Positions 1 through 10,707 of a DNA stretch of 64,000 nt are shown in pieces. This DNA is from Planctomycetota bacterium (GTDB taxonomy: Bacteria > Planctomycetota > UBA1135 > GCA-002686595): the NCBI GenBank assembly GCA_030746555.1, contig JASLMK010000023.1, positions 41,906 to 105,905 of the forward strand, written 5' to 3'. A program made the position numbers and the translations under genes. Within the stretch, counting starts at the first letter, position 1. The number at the start of each line of letters is the position of its first letter. The notes beneath the pieces were generated by a model that was not told the origin of the DNA, did not search any database, and was given only the letters and a program-made list of their open reading frames with translations.

Positions 1-1
1 G

Positions 2-1084
2 CGTTTCGGCACCTACTGGGAGGCGATGCAGTTCGTCGTGGACCACGCCGTGCCCATGCCCGACGAGGGCGGTGACGTGACGCGCCGACCCGTCGTAACC
101 AGCGCCTACCACTGGGCGGTCGCCTTCCGCGAGGGCGGGGACGTCGAGCTGTTCAAGCTCCCCCACCACCTCGACCAGTGGAAGCACCTCGAACAGGAAC
201 GGCGCGCCGAGGTCGTGGACCACCTCGGCTCGATGGACTGGCTGCTCCTGCACGGCGGGATCCTCGAACAGGAGCGGTCCCTGTTCGAGGCGATCCGCAC
301 GCGATTCGGCGTGGCCGACTACTTCTGGAACCCCGAGGCGGACGCGGAGCTGGGGCCGGTGTACGTCCTGGCGACGCCAGACGCCTACCCCGACGCCCGC
401 GAGCTGGTGGAGGTCGACAGCTCGGGACCCGATCCGACCGGATACCGCCGCAGCCTCCAGCTCGACCGCGCCCTGCCCATGCCCCTGGACTTCGTGGGCC
501 GCTCGAGCCCCGGCGGCCCCTTCGACCGGCGGCTGACGTTGTTGGGCTGGCGGTACGAGACCCTGCCGGCCTCCGGGAACGGCTGGATCACCTACCACTG
601 GACGACGCCGACCGGCCTCGACAACGACTACACGGTCGTCGATCGCGTGACCGCCGCCGAGGGCAAGCACGCCTGGCAGAACAACCACGGCGGAGGCTGG
701 GGCTTCTTCCCAACGCACGAGTGGGAGCCGGGCTGGGTCGTGCGCGAGAGCTACCCGATCCTGGCCGGCGAGGAGCCCTTCAGCGAGGACTTCGTCCCGC
801 TAGGAGGGCCCTATCGGAGGGGAGATCGCATCCCGGTGACCCTGTGGATGACCGTGGCGGTCTACGGCGAGGGCCAGACCTTCGCCGTGCGCCTGCGCCC
901 GGCCGAGTGGGAGGCGCCCGAGGCGATCGACTGGGAGGACGCCCAGCTGATGCCCGGCAACTGCGTGCTGAGTGCCGAGGGCTTCCTGCAGAGCCCCGAC
1001 GATCTGGTCCGGGTGGGGCCGTTCACGATCCCCGTCCATGACCGGTTCCGCTGGCCGGACGACGGTGGGGCCGATCCTCCCTGA
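2..1084 (+). CDS. Hypothetical protein, C-terminal part (5' end outside window)
   Basis: The reading frame is open from base 2 to the TGA at 1082-1084. The first ATG, at 26, has a GGGAGG only two to three bases upstream, which is too close for a good ribosome site, so the gene most likely begins before the window. The visible part is about 360 residues. It is rich in Trp, Pro and acidic residues, with no membrane segment and no motif I recognise. A Trp/Gly-rich stretch around residues 200-260 (counted from ATG 26) is followed by a beta-rich tail. The next operon has its own promoter at 1128-1156, so this gene is probably not co-transcribed with kdsB. I cannot assign a function. Confidence 0.7.
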   Translation, partial: RFGTYWEAMQFVVDHAVPMPDEGGDVTRRPVVTSAYHWAVAFREGGDVELFKLPHHLDQWKHLEQERRAEVVDHLGSMDWLLLHGGILEQERSLFEAIRTRFGVADYFWNPEADAELGPVYVLATPDAYPDARELVEVDSSGPDPTGYRRSLQLDRALPMPLDFVGRSSPGGPFDRRLTLLGWRYETLPASGNGWITYHWTTPTGLDNDYTVVDRVTAAEGKHAWQNNHGGGWGFFPTHEWEPGWVVRESYPILAGEEPFSEDFVPLGGPYRRGDRIPVTLWMTVAVYGEGQTFAVRLRPAEWEAPEAIDWEDAQLMPGNCVLSAEGFLQSPDDLVRVGPFTIPVHDRFRWPDDGGADPP

Positions 1085-1127
1085 GGGGCGCGGGCGGCCG
1101 GCGAGGCACGCGATCGTACCGCCGGTC

Positions 1128-1156
1128 TTGAGGGACTCCGGCGCGCTTCCTATCTT
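1128..1156 (+). promoter_or_regulatory. Sigma70-type promoter for the lipoprotein-kdsB-pyrG operon
   Basis: A TTGAGG at 1128-1133 and a TATCTT at 1151-1156 are separated by exactly 17 bp, close to the TTGACA-17-TATAAT consensus. This would start transcription near 1163, about 50 bases before the GTG start of the next gene. It lies in the only gap upstream of the kdsB-pyrG cluster. Confidence 0.6.
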
Positions 1157-1213
1157 GTGCCGGCGTGGGTGGGCTCTCGCGGATCCTGCGGCCCCGCCCC
1201 GACCACAGACACC

Positions 1214-1726
1214 GTGAGCCACCGCATCCTGATCCTCTCGCTCCTCGCCGCCTGCGCGGCCACGCCCGGCGCAAGCGTCGACGGCGTCGGCGCGCCCGCC
1301 CGGGTGACCTTCAGCGAGTTGCGCAACGGCGTCACGATGACGCTCGTGAACGAGTCGCACTCCGATCCCCTCGCGCTCTACTCGCAGGTACGCAACCGGC
1401 CAGGCCCCAAGGTCACGACCGACGAGGTCATGGCGGCCATGCTCGACCACTTCGAGGACGAGGGCTGGGGGCGCTTCGCCTCCGCCGGCGCGGCCGTCGC
1501 GATCACCCCGGAGACCTATCAGACGCTCGAGGTCGACAGCGATGGGCACACGACGCACCTGTTGAACGGCCCGCGGACCCCCGAGGAAGCGCGGGGCGCC
1601 TTCCGGCGCTGCCTGCTCGCCTTCCTCCAGGTTCAGGAGCTCACCCAACAGAACCAGGCAGTCAGCAACTCGCGGGGCACGGGGATCTTCCGCGATCCCA
1701 AGGCGGAGGGCGGCGGCACGCGATGA
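1214..1726 (+). CDS. Small lipoprotein of unknown function
   Basis: This 170-residue protein starts at GTG 1214. Its N-terminus has a basic residue, a hydrophobic stretch and a lipobox-like LAAC at about residues 12-15, so it is probably exported and lipid-anchored. The mature part has no domain I recognise. It is mostly alpha/beta with many charged residues and a C-terminal helix rich in Gln. It overlaps the kdsB start by ATGA, which indicates translational coupling to the KDO-activating enzyme, so a cell-envelope role is plausible. That is inference from position only. Confidence 0.75.
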   Translation: MSHRILILSLLAACAATPGASVDGVGAPARVTFSELRNGVTMTLVNESHSDPLALYSQVRNRPGPKVTTDEVMAAMLDHFEDEGWGRFASAGAAVAITPETYQTLEVDSDGHTTHLLNGPRTPEEARGAFRRCLLAFLQVQELTQQNQAVSNSRGTGIFRDPKAEGGGTR

Positions 1727-2580
1727 TGCCGCCCCCCGCGCCGGGCATGCCCTCAGCGCCGCGCGCTGTGGCCATCCTCCCGGCTCGGCTCGCCTCGACC
1801 CGCCTCGAGCGCAAGATGCTCCTCGCCGAGACGGGACGCGCCCTGTTCCTCCACACCGCCGAGGCAGTGACCGCATGTGACGCTATCGGCCGCGTGGTGG
1901 TCGCCACCGACAGCGAGGAGATCCTCGCGGTCGCGGAGGCTGCAGGAATCGAGGCGCTGCTCACCGCTCCCGACCACGCCTGCGGCACCGACCGCGTCTA
2001 CGAGGCCCTCGGCCTGCTCGGCGAAGAGCCCGACGTCGTCGTCAACGTCCAGGGCGACGAGCCGGAGGTCGCAGCCGCCGACCTCGAGCGCCTCGTGACC
2101 GCCTTCGTCGACGACGAGGTCGAGGTGGCGACCCTCGCGGCCCCCCTCGTCGACGAGGCCGACGTTGGCGCACGCGACGTCGTCAAGGTCGTCGTGGACG
2201 GACGGGGCGACGCGCTCTACTTTTCGCGCGCGCCGATCCCCGACCGCTCCCACTCCCGCGCGGGCGCGAGCGCGCCGGCCTGGCGGCACATCGGCGTCTA
2301 CGCCTTCCGCCCGGCGGCGCTCGCGCGGTTCTGCTCCCTGCCGGTGGGCGCCCTGGAGGCGACCGAGAGCCTGGAGCAACTGCGCTGGCTCGAAGCCGGC
2401 GGGCGCATCCGCGTCCTCGAAGCCGCCCGCGCCCCCGCGGGGATCGACACGGTCGAGGACTACGCGCGCTTCGTTGCCTCGACCGCGCGGACGACTCCTC
2501 CCGCTCCACGCACCGACCCCACCACCGAGACTCCCCCGCCCCGTCCTCCGGGAGGGTCCGCGGAGCGCTCTCTCCCCTAG
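1723..2580 (+). CDS. kdsB: 3-deoxy-manno-octulosonate cytidylyltransferase (CMP-KDO synthetase)
   Basis: KdsB activates KDO with CTP to make CMP-KDO for lipopolysaccharide core synthesis. The family signatures are visible: an N-terminal nucleotide-binding segment ILPARLASTRLERKML (about residues 18-33), the VVATDSEEI stretch, VNVQGDEP and, later, YFSRAPIP, HIGVYAF and ESLEQLRWLE. The 285-residue length is slightly above the usual 250 because of a Pro/Thr-rich C-terminal tail of about 35 residues. Two consecutive ATGs (1723 and 1726) could both serve as start; the first overlaps the upstream stop. It sits directly before pyrG, whose product CTP is a KdsB substrate. A kdsA gene lies at 35.2 kb, so both KDO steps are in the window. 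Confidence 0.93.
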   Translation: MMPPPAPGMPSAPRAVAILPARLASTRLERKMLLAETGRALFLHTAEAVTACDAIGRVVVATDSEEILAVAEAAGIEALLTAPDHACGTDRVYEALGLLGEEPDVVVNVQGDEPEVAAADLERLVTAFVDDEVEVATLAAPLVDEADVGARDVVKVVVDGRGDALYFSRAPIPDRSHSRAGASAPAWRHIGVYAFRPAALARFCSLPVGALEATESLEQLRWLEAGGRIRVLEAARAPAGIDTVEDYARFVASTARTTPPAPRTDPTTETPPPRPPGGSAERSLP

Positions 2581-4565
<1,985 letters not shown>

Positions 4566-4585
4566 AGCACGACTCCGCGGCCGCG

Positions 4586-5755
4586 TCAGCGATAGGCGGA
4601 GATGCCCGTCAGCTCGTGGCCGAGGGCGAGGGTGTGGATGTCGTGGGTCCCCTCGTAGGTGAAGACCGACTCCAGATTGCACATGTGGCGACCGGTCTGG
4701 TACTCGAGGCTGATGCCGTTCGCGCCGAGCATGTCGCGCACGGTGCGCGCCGTCTCCAGGGCCATCTCCACATTGTTGCGCTTGATCAGGGAGACCTGCG
4801 CCGGGGTCATCTTGCCCGCCTGCTTCAGACGCCCGACCCGCAGGGCGGCGAGCTGGGCGAGGGTGATGCGGGTGGCCATGTGGGCGAACTTCTGCTGGGC
4901 GAGCTGGAAGCCAGCCAGGGGCCGGTCGAAGACGATGCGCTCCCGGCTGTACTGGAGCGCCTCGTCGAAACAGGCCAGCGCCGCGCCGATCGCTCCCCAT
5001 GCGATGCCGTAGCGGGCCTGGGTCAGACAGCTCAGCGGCCCCTTCAGTCCGCGCGCGTCGGGGAGCATCGCATCCGCGGGCAACCGCACGCCCTCTAGCA
5101 CGAGCTCCGAGGTGGTCGAGGCGCGCAGACTCCACTTGTGTTTCTGCTCGGGTGCGCTGAACCCGGGCGTCTGGGCGGGGACGAGGAACCCGCGGATGGT
5201 GTCCTCGCAGCGCGCCCACACGAGAGCGAGGTGGCAGCAGGTGCCGTTGGTGATCCACATCTTGCGGCCGTCGAGCACCCACTCGTCTCCGTCGCGCACG
5301 GCGCGGGTCTGCATGCCGCCGGGGTTGGAGCCGTGGTCGGGCTCGGTCAAGCCGAAGCAGCCGATCGCCTCGCCGGCGGCCAGGCGCGGCAGCCAGTACT
5401 CCTTCTGTTCCTCGCTCCCGAAGGCGTGGATGGGCCACATGACCAGGGACCCCTGGACCGAACAGAACGATCGCAGCCCCGAGTCGCCGCGCTCCAGCTC
5501 CTGGCAGATCAGGCCGTAGGAGACGTCGTCGAGTCCCGCGCAACCGTAGCGTTCGGGGAGGCTGGGGCCGAAGACACCGAGCTCCGCCAACTCGCCGACC
5601 TGATCGAGGGGGAACTCCCCGGCCTCGAAGTGGTCGGCGATGCCCGGCAGGAAGCGCTCGGACACCCAGGCGCGGATCGCGTCGCGCACCATGCGTTGGT
5701 CCTCGGAGAGCTCTTCCTCGAGCTCCAGGAAATCGAGCGGACGGAAGGGTCCCAT
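4586..5755 (-). CDS. gcdH: Glutaryl-CoA dehydrogenase-type acyl-CoA dehydrogenase
   Basis: This FAD flavoprotein family oxidises and decarboxylates glutaryl-CoA to crotonyl-CoA in lysine and tryptophan breakdown. The 389-residue protein follows the GCDH pattern rather than that of general acyl-CoA dehydrogenases: a GVFGPSLPERYGCAG segment, LTEPDHGSNPGGM for flavin binding, the MWITN motif, ARYGIAWG, and the C-terminal YEGTHDIHTLALGHELTG, whose Glu is the expected catalytic base. The start is ATG 5755. No electron-transfer flavoprotein or other lysine-degradation genes are nearby, so the exact substrate stays inferred. Confidence 0.9.
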   Translation of the reverse strand: MGPFRPLDFLELEEELSEDQRMVRDAIRAWVSERFLPGIADHFEAGEFPLDQVGELAELGVFGPSLPERYGCAGLDDVSYGLICQELERGDSGLRSFCSVQGSLVMWPIHAFGSEEQKEYWLPRLAAGEAIGCFGLTEPDHGSNPGGMQTRAVRDGDEWVLDGRKMWITNGTCCHLALVWARCEDTIRGFLVPAQTPGFSAPEQKHKWSLRASTTSELVLEGVRLPADAMLPDARGLKGPLSCLTQARYGIAWGAIGAALACFDEALQYSRERIVFDRPLAGFQLAQQKFAHMATRITLAQLAALRVGRLKQAGKMTPAQVSLIKRNNVEMALETARTVRDMLGANGISLEYQTGRHMCNLESVFTYEGTHDIHTLALGHELTGISAYR

Positions 5756-5884
5756 GAGGAGATGGAGCGCTGTGGCCTGCGTATACTGCCTGGTGTGGTT
5801 CGCGGATGGGGTGAGCGGCCATTCTAGACGGCCTGGAGCCCGCGAGGAAGCTCCGCACACGCGCCCGGTGAACCCTGACGCCAC

Positions 5885-7012
5885 ATGCCGACCGTTCCCT
5901 GCCACCTCTGCGGCTACGACTCTCCCGACGCCGAGTGCGTCCACTGCGGCCACACCTCCGCCGAGCCCTCCCTGGCCGACCCGCGCCCCGGCATCCTGCT
6001 CGCCATCCTCGACGGCCTGCGCGCGGTGCCGACGGGCCTGTTCCTGCTGGCGAGGACGTCGGGGGTCAAGCGCTTCCTCGTCCCGCCGTTCGTCCTGACC
6101 CTGGCCCTGTTCGCCGTGCTGTTCTGGTGGGCCTGGGGTGGGCTGAGCGCCCTCCTCGACGCCGCGCACCTGCAGGATCTCTCGGCACTCGACCTCGAGG
6201 CAGGCTGGGTGCGCGACGCCGCCACCTGGCTCATCGAGAAGCAGGTCGTCGTGTGGACCGCGAAGCTCTCGGGCGGGTTGGTCTTCCTGCTGGCGTCCTC
6301 CCTGGTGGCCCTCTACACCTTCTCCGTCGCCTACGAGGCCCTGTCGGGGCCGTTCCTCGACGAGATCCAGGGTCGCCTGGAAGAGCGCTGGTTCGGGCGC
6401 AACCCGCGGAACACGATCCAGCGTCCCACCGAACTGGGGGTGAATCGCTGCATCGCCCTCAGCACGATCGTGGGAGCGGTCGCCGCCGCCGCCGTCGCGG
6501 CCTGGTGGACGCTCTCGGCCCCGGCCGCCTGGCTGGCCCTGCTCGCCGTGCCCCTCGTCGTCGCCGTCACCGTCGTCCTCGAGCGCGAGTACGGAGTCTG
6601 GCTGTGGTGGGTGGTGCGCGTCGAGGGCCACACCCTGTGGGTGAGCGTGAAGGCCTCGATCCTGGCTCTGCTCGTGCTCGTGATGTTCTTCTGGTTGAAG
6701 TTCGTGCCCGTCATCGGCTACGCCCTGTTCGTGGCCCTCGCCGGCTTCAGTACGGCGATCACCCTGCTCGACATCCCCTTCTCGCGCCGCCAGTGGCCCC
6801 TGGAGAAGCGCCTGCAATTCGTGGTGCACCAGTTCCTGCCGACGGTCGCCTACGGCGCCGTGGCCAGCCTGCTCTTCCTGATCCCCGTCCTCGGGCCGAT
6901 CCTGATGGTCCCCGCCGCCTCGATCGGCGGCCAGTGGCTCGTCTGCAGGCTCGACAAGAGCTCCCTGCGTCCCAAGGACGTGCGCGTCGCCGCCCCGCCG
7001 CCGCAGGCCTGA
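5885..7012 (+). CDS. EI24/CysZ-like membrane protein with N-terminal zinc ribbon
   Basis: The 375-residue protein begins with a short zinc-ribbon-like motif (CxxC at residues 6-9, a second CxxC about 12 residues later). About six hydrophobic segments follow, at roughly 60-85, 110-145, 175-215, 235-260, 265-285 and 320-345. The arrangement, with a loop between segments containing ALSGPFLDEI and late Pro/Gly-rich hydrophobic helices, resembles the EI24/CysZ superfamily, whose bacterial members include sulfate uptake proteins. I see no sulfur genes nearby, so transport of sulfate is not supported here. It diverges from gcdH across 129 bp. Confidence 0.7.
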   Translation: MPTVPCHLCGYDSPDAECVHCGHTSAEPSLADPRPGILLAILDGLRAVPTGLFLLARTSGVKRFLVPPFVLTLALFAVLFWWAWGGLSALLDAAHLQDLSALDLEAGWVRDAATWLIEKQVVVWTAKLSGGLVFLLASSLVALYTFSVAYEALSGPFLDEIQGRLEERWFGRNPRNTIQRPTELGVNRCIALSTIVGAVAAAAVAAWWTLSAPAAWLALLAVPLVVAVTVVLEREYGVWLWWVVRVEGHTLWVSVKASILALLVLVMFFWLKFVPVIGYALFVALAGFSTAITLLDIPFSRRQWPLEKRLQFVVHQFLPTVAYGAVASLLFLIPVLGPILMVPAASIGGQWLVCRLDKSSLRPKDVRVAAPPPQA

Positions 7013-7092
7013 ACAGGGCCTACAGATCCGCCGCCTTCCGGCGCGTCCCGCCCCGTGCCGACCTTAGGATGCCCGCCAGAGGAGTCCGAACC

Positions 7093-8805
7093 GTGCCCAG
7101 AACCCTCGTCACCAGTGCACTGCCCTACGCGAACGGCCCGATCCACTTCGGCCACGTCGCCGGAGCCTATCTGCCGGCCGACGTCTACGTTCGCACCCTG
7201 CGCCAGCAGGGCGAGGAGGTGTGCTACGTCTGCGGGGGAGACGAGTACGGCGTCGCCATCACGATCGGTGCCGAGCGCGAGGGCGTGCCCTACGCCGAGC
7301 ACGTAGCTCGTTGGCGCGCGGTCATCAAGGAGACCTTCGACCGCTTCGGGATCGAGTTCGACGTCTGGTCGGGGACGAGCATCTGCCCTCACCACGAGCG
7401 CACCAGTCAGGAGTTCTTCCGCCGCCTCGACGCCAACGGCTTCCTGTTCAAGGAGACCACCGAGCAGCTCTACTGTCCGCGCGACGAGATGTTCCTCGCG
7501 GACCGCTTCGTCGTCGGTACCTGTCCCCACTGCGGACACGAGGGCGCCAGGGGTGACGAGTGCCCCGCGTGCGCGACCTGGCTCGACGCCCAGGAGCTGC
7601 AGCACCCCTCGTGCAAGGTGTGCGGCACCGAGCCGGAGCAGCGGGCGACCACGCACTGGTACCTCGACCTCCCCAAGCTACGGGACGAGTACATCGGGGA
7701 GTGGTTCGAGCGCGGCGACTGGAAGCCGAACGTGAAGGCGTTCATCAGCCGCATGCTCGCCGATCTTCAGCCGCGGCCGATCACGCGCGACATGAAGTGG
7801 GGTGTGCCGCTCCCCGCGGACCTGGCGGGCGAGGAGACTGGGAAGGTGCTCTACGTCTGGTTCGACGCTCCGATCGGCTACGTCTCGATGACCGAGGAGT
7901 GGGGAGACGCCGTCGGGCGCCCGAACGCGGTGGACGAGTTCTGGCGCAGCGAGGACTCGCGCCTGGTGCACTTCATCGGCAAGGACAACATCCCCTTCCA
8001 CGCCCTCGTGTTCCCCTCGATGCTCTACGGCGTGAAGGACGGCTTCCAGCTGCCATCCGCTGTCGCCGCCAACGAGTTCTACAACCTTCAGGGCAGCAAG
8101 TTCTCGACCTCCTCGGGACACACGATCGACATGGAGCGCTTCTTCGCGCGCCATGACGCAGAGGCCGCCCGCTTCCACCTGATCGCCAGTGCGCCGGAGA
8201 CCGCGGACAGCGAGTGGCGCTGGGAAGACTACCAGCGCACGGTCAACTCCTCGCTAGCGGACACGATCGGGAACCTCGTCACGCGCGTCCTGCGATTCGT
8301 GGACAAGCACTTCGAGAGTCGCATCCCGGCCCTGGATCCGGCCCACCGCGCCGAGTTGGACCGCGTGATCCTCGAGGAGTGCGGTGCGTTCGCGGATCCG
8401 GCGATCCACATTCGAGAGTTCCGCATGCGCAGGGGCGCGGAGCAGCTCCTGGCCAACGCGGCGGTCGCCAACGTGTTCGTCGACCGCATGGCTCCCTGGA
8501 AGGCGAACAAGACCGACCCGCTCCTGGCTGCTTCCATCCTGAATACCTCTTGCGAGTGGATCGCCTGGCTGGCGCGCTGGATGGTCCCGTTCATGCCGGG
8601 CAAGGCCCAGGCCATCTGGGAGATGCTCGGCGGGGAGGGACGGGTGGCCGAGTCGGGCTCGCCGGGGACGCCGGCGGCGGATACCTGGCGCGGTCTGCGA
8701 ACCGGTCAAGGCCTCGGAGAGGTCTGCGCCCTGTTCGGCAAGCTCGATGACGCGATCGTCACCGAGGAGCTCGAGTTCCTGGCTGGGGAACGCAGCGGGG
8801 CCTAG
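7093..8805 (+). CDS. metG: Methionyl-tRNA synthetase
   Basis: MetG charges tRNA-Met with methionine. The 570-residue protein has the Rossmann start VTSALPYANGPIHFGH (HIGH variant HFGH). It carries two CxxC-type zinc knuckles at about residues 140-180, and the KMSKS loop appears as KFSTS near residue 340, the form I know best from archaeal-type enzymes. The anticodon-binding helical domain follows. The C-terminal tRNA-binding (EMAP-like) extension is absent. I chose GTG 7093 because AGAGGAG lies 8 bases upstream and the protein then starts immediately before the conserved core; an in-frame ATG at 7069 is an alternative. Confidence 0.96.
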   Translation: MPRTLVTSALPYANGPIHFGHVAGAYLPADVYVRTLRQQGEEVCYVCGGDEYGVAITIGAEREGVPYAEHVARWRAVIKETFDRFGIEFDVWSGTSICPHHERTSQEFFRRLDANGFLFKETTEQLYCPRDEMFLADRFVVGTCPHCGHEGARGDECPACATWLDAQELQHPSCKVCGTEPEQRATTHWYLDLPKLRDEYIGEWFERGDWKPNVKAFISRMLADLQPRPITRDMKWGVPLPADLAGEETGKVLYVWFDAPIGYVSMTEEWGDAVGRPNAVDEFWRSEDSRLVHFIGKDNIPFHALVFPSMLYGVKDGFQLPSAVAANEFYNLQGSKFSTSSGHTIDMERFFARHDAEAARFHLIASAPETADSEWRWEDYQRTVNSSLADTIGNLVTRVLRFVDKHFESRIPALDPAHRAELDRVILEECGAFADPAIHIREFRMRRGAEQLLANAAVANVFVDRMAPWKANKTDPLLAASILNTSCEWIAWLARWMVPFMPGKAQAIWEMLGGEGRVAESGSPGTPAADTWRGLRTGQGLGEVCALFGKLDDAIVTEELEFLAGERSGA

Positions 8806-8922
8806 CGCCGAGTCCGCTACGGGTCCAACGAAGCACGCGGGCCAACTCGACTGCCCGTCTCTCCGGCCTCGTGCGGCCGATCCCCTATGGTGTCCGTCGC
8901 GCCGCTCGCGACCCAACGAGAA

Positions 8923-8956
8923 GGACGGCCGCCCGACCAGCGCCGGGCGACCGTCC
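8923..8956. terminator. Hairpin between convergent metG and HU genes
   Basis: GGACGG (8923-8928) pairs with CCGTCC (8951-8956), and an inner GCCCG pairs with CGGGC. The structure lies between the convergent ends of metG and the HU gene. It has no T tract on either side, so it could be a two-way RNA end-stabilising hairpin rather than a classic intrinsic terminator. Confidence 0.4.
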
Positions 8957-8977
8957 GTGAACTCCCGTGGCTAGGGA

Positions 8978-9247
8978 TCAGACCGATTCCTTGAGGGCCT
9001 TCCCGACTCGGAAGCCGACCCTCCTTCCGGCTGCGATCTTGATGGGTTCGCCTGTCTGCGGGTTGCGTCCGACGCGCTCCTTGCGAGCCTTCACCTCGAA
9101 GGTGCCGAACCCGCTCAGGGTGACGCTCTGGTCTCGCTGGAGACCGTCCCGGATCCCGGCCAGGACCGTATCGACCAGGCGCGCGGCCTGGAGCCGAGAC
9201 GTCTGCAACTCGCCCGCCACGTACGCAACCAGGTGGCTCTTGTTCAC
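8978..9247 (-). CDS. HU-family DNA-binding protein
   Basis: This is a dimeric nucleoid protein that bends DNA. All 89 residues fit the HU/IHF fold: an N-terminal helical half beginning NKSHLVAYVA, then the signature GFGTFEVKARKERVGRNPQTG that forms the DNA-binding arm, and a C-terminal helix. It starts at GTG 9247 with GAGGG six bases upstream. It lies 24 bp after the lysine-rich protein gene on the same strand, so the two basic nucleoid proteins are probably co-transcribed. HU and IHF subunits cannot be told apart from this sequence alone. Confidence 0.95.
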   Translation of the reverse strand: MNKSHLVAYVAGELQTSRLQAARLVDTVLAGIRDGLQRDQSVTLSGFGTFEVKARKERVGRNPQTGEPIKIAAGRRVGFRVGKALKESV

Positions 9248-9271
9248 GGCAAGCCCTCGGTTCAGCAGGGC

Positions 9272-9640
9272 CTAGCGGCGGCGCGCCGTCTTCTTCTTGG
9301 CCTTCTTCTTGGCCTTCTTCTTGGCCTTCTTCTTGGTCTTCTTCTTGGCCTTCTTCTTGGTCGCCTTCTTCTTGGCCTTCTTCTTGGCCTTCTTCTTGGT
9401 GGCCTTCTTCTTGGCCTTCTTCTTGGCCTTCTTCTTGGCCTTCTTCTTGGTGGCCTTCTTCTTGGCCCTCTTCTTGGTGGCCTTCTTCTTGGCCTTCTTC
9501 TTGGTCACCTTCTTCTTGGCCTTCTTCTTGGCCTTCTTCTTGGTCGTCCGCTTGGCGGCTTTCTTCTTGGTCTTGCGCTTCGCGGCCTTCTTGCGGGTGG
9601 TCTTCCGCTTGGCGGCCTTGCGCTTGGCTTTCTTGGCCAT
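9272..9640 (-). CDS. Lysine-rich histone H1-like protein (KKKA repeats)
   Basis: This 122-residue protein is made almost only of Lys, Ala, Thr, Arg and Val. After a short Arg-containing head (MAKKAKRKAAKRKTTRKK) it consists of KKKA/KKKAT-type units up to an ARRR end. It has no acidic or aromatic residues. Such tails resemble the C-terminal domain of histone H1 and bacterial AlgP/HctB-like proteins, which neutralise DNA charge and compact chromatin. The DNA is a near-perfect short tandem repeat (units of 12-15 bp built on the codons AAG AAG AAG GCC), so copy number may vary by slippage. The start is ATG 9640, followed by HU in the same orientation. Confidence 0.85.
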   Translation of the reverse strand: MAKKAKRKAAKRKTTRKKAAKRKTKKKAAKRTTKKKAKKKAKKKVTKKKAKKKATKKRAKKKATKKKAKKKAKKKAKKKATKKKAKKKAKKKATKKKAKKKTKKKAKKKAKKKAKKKTARRR

Positions 9641-10362
9641 CAGGAACTGTCTCCTCGATGTGTTTTCCGATCGGATGCGCCCCACGGGCGCAGATTCCAC
9701 GACATCAAGCGGTCGAATCGGTAGCGCCGGGGGAGTGCTTGCCCCGCTTCCACCGAGTTTTCGCCGCGTCCAGCACCCTCTGAGGGCACGGGGGCGATGT
9801 TCTGCCTCGGTTCATCGCGAGTGAGGCGCTCTCCGCCTCGTGGCGCGCACCCGGCCCCATTCTGGCGGATGCCCCCCCCACGAGACGGGCGGAGAGAGCC
9901 TCACCGCCTGGCCGACACCTCCTCTAAGCCATGCACAGAACGCTGCTTACGTTTGGCCTACAGACGGGCCGCACGCACCGGAGAGGTCGCGGGCACCATC
10001 GAGGCGGCACCGGGACTGGCGGGATCCGCACCGTCGTGGGCACCCCTCGCCCCCCTACTCGGTAGCGACGGCTCGGGGCGTCACCGGGAGCAGCACCATC
10101 ATTCCCGTTTGCAGGATCATGCCCGCTTGCAAGGTCCTCTCGAACGCAACGGGAGCGCGTGTTTTTCCGACGATGTCCCCTCGCCTGGAACGAAAACGCC
10201 ACGGTTCGTTCGTGCGCGGGACCGGTCCGCCGGATACGAGGAAGGTCGGAGTGGTGGCGCGCGCACCCGTCCACAGCTTCTCAACAACGCGACCCGGGCC
10301 AGCAGCCCATCACCGCCCAGGGAACGGCAAGCCGGGTCCGCACGCGCGGACGACGCTTCCGC
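9641..10362. other. 722-bp region without a recognisable gene
   Basis: Short open frames exist on both strands but their translations look random (Arg/Pro-rich, no start signals). I see a 7-bp stem, GAACGAA (10188-10194) with TTCGTTC (10205-10211), a 6-bp stem near 9822-9838, and a degenerate tandem repeat at 10098-10134. The region should carry the promoter of the lysine-rich protein gene and the 3' end of rpmB. I found no tRNA, tmRNA or SRP RNA signature in it. Confidence 0.5.
10098..10134. repeat. Two adjacent degenerate 18-19 bp repeats
   Basis: The unit at 10098-10115 (ATCATTCCCGTTTGCAGG) is followed at once by a similar unit at 10116-10134 (ATCATGCCCGCTTGCAAGG): two substitutions and one inserted base. 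The pair is isolated in the otherwise featureless gap between rpmB and the lysine-rich protein gene. It might be a tandem operator, but nothing else supports that. Confidence 0.45.
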
Positions 10363-10614
10363 CTAGCGAACGATCTGCGCCTGGGCGACGGGCTTTTGGA
10401 TCACGCCGCTCTTGAGGCAGCGGGTGCAGACCTTGACACGCCGGGTCTGGCCGTCAACCAGGGCGCGGACGCGCTGGATGTTGGGCTTGAACTTGCGCTT
10501 GCTCCGGCCCGTGATGTTGAGGCCGACGCCACCCTTCTTCTTGGGCAGCCCGCGCCGGGCGATCGAACCACCCGAAACCGTTCCCTTGCCGCAGTAATCG
10601 CAGACCCGTGCCAT
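10363..10614 (-). CDS. rpmB: Ribosomal protein bL28, zinc-binding form
   Basis: Large-subunit ribosomal protein L28, 83 residues. The N-terminal MARVCDYCGKGTVSG and the central KRKFKPNIQRVR are family hallmarks. It is the zinc (C+) form: a CxxC at residues 5-8 and a second CxxC (CTRC) at about 62-65. Zinc-free paralogues are used under zinc limitation in some bacteria; none is in this window. The start is ATG 10614, with a strong promoter at 10708-10736. It is probably transcribed alone. Confidence 0.95.
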   Translation of the reverse strand: MARVCDYCGKGTVSGGSIARRGLPKKKGGVGLNITGRSKRKFKPNIQRVRALVDGQTRRVKVCTRCLKSGVIQKPVAQAQIVR

Positions 10615-10707
10615 ATCGCTTCGCCCCGTACTGGAATCGCTCCGAGGACCCTCCGCGGGGCTGCGGCCGTGGGTCGGCCGAGCACCTCCCGCGAGGATCG
10701 GGCGAAG

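Noticed and set aside
9272..9640. Regular short repeats resembling a repeat array or CRISPR-like region
   Set aside because: The repeats are codon-level (Lys-Lys-Lys-Ala) in one clear frame with start and stop; there are no spacers. The leucine/phenylalanine-rich open frames on the other strand are its antisense shadows.
9840..10415. Open frames of 110-190 codons in the region upstream of the lysine-rich gene
   Set aside because: They overlap each other on both strands, run into rpmB, have no ribosome site and give Arg/Pro-rich low-information translations.
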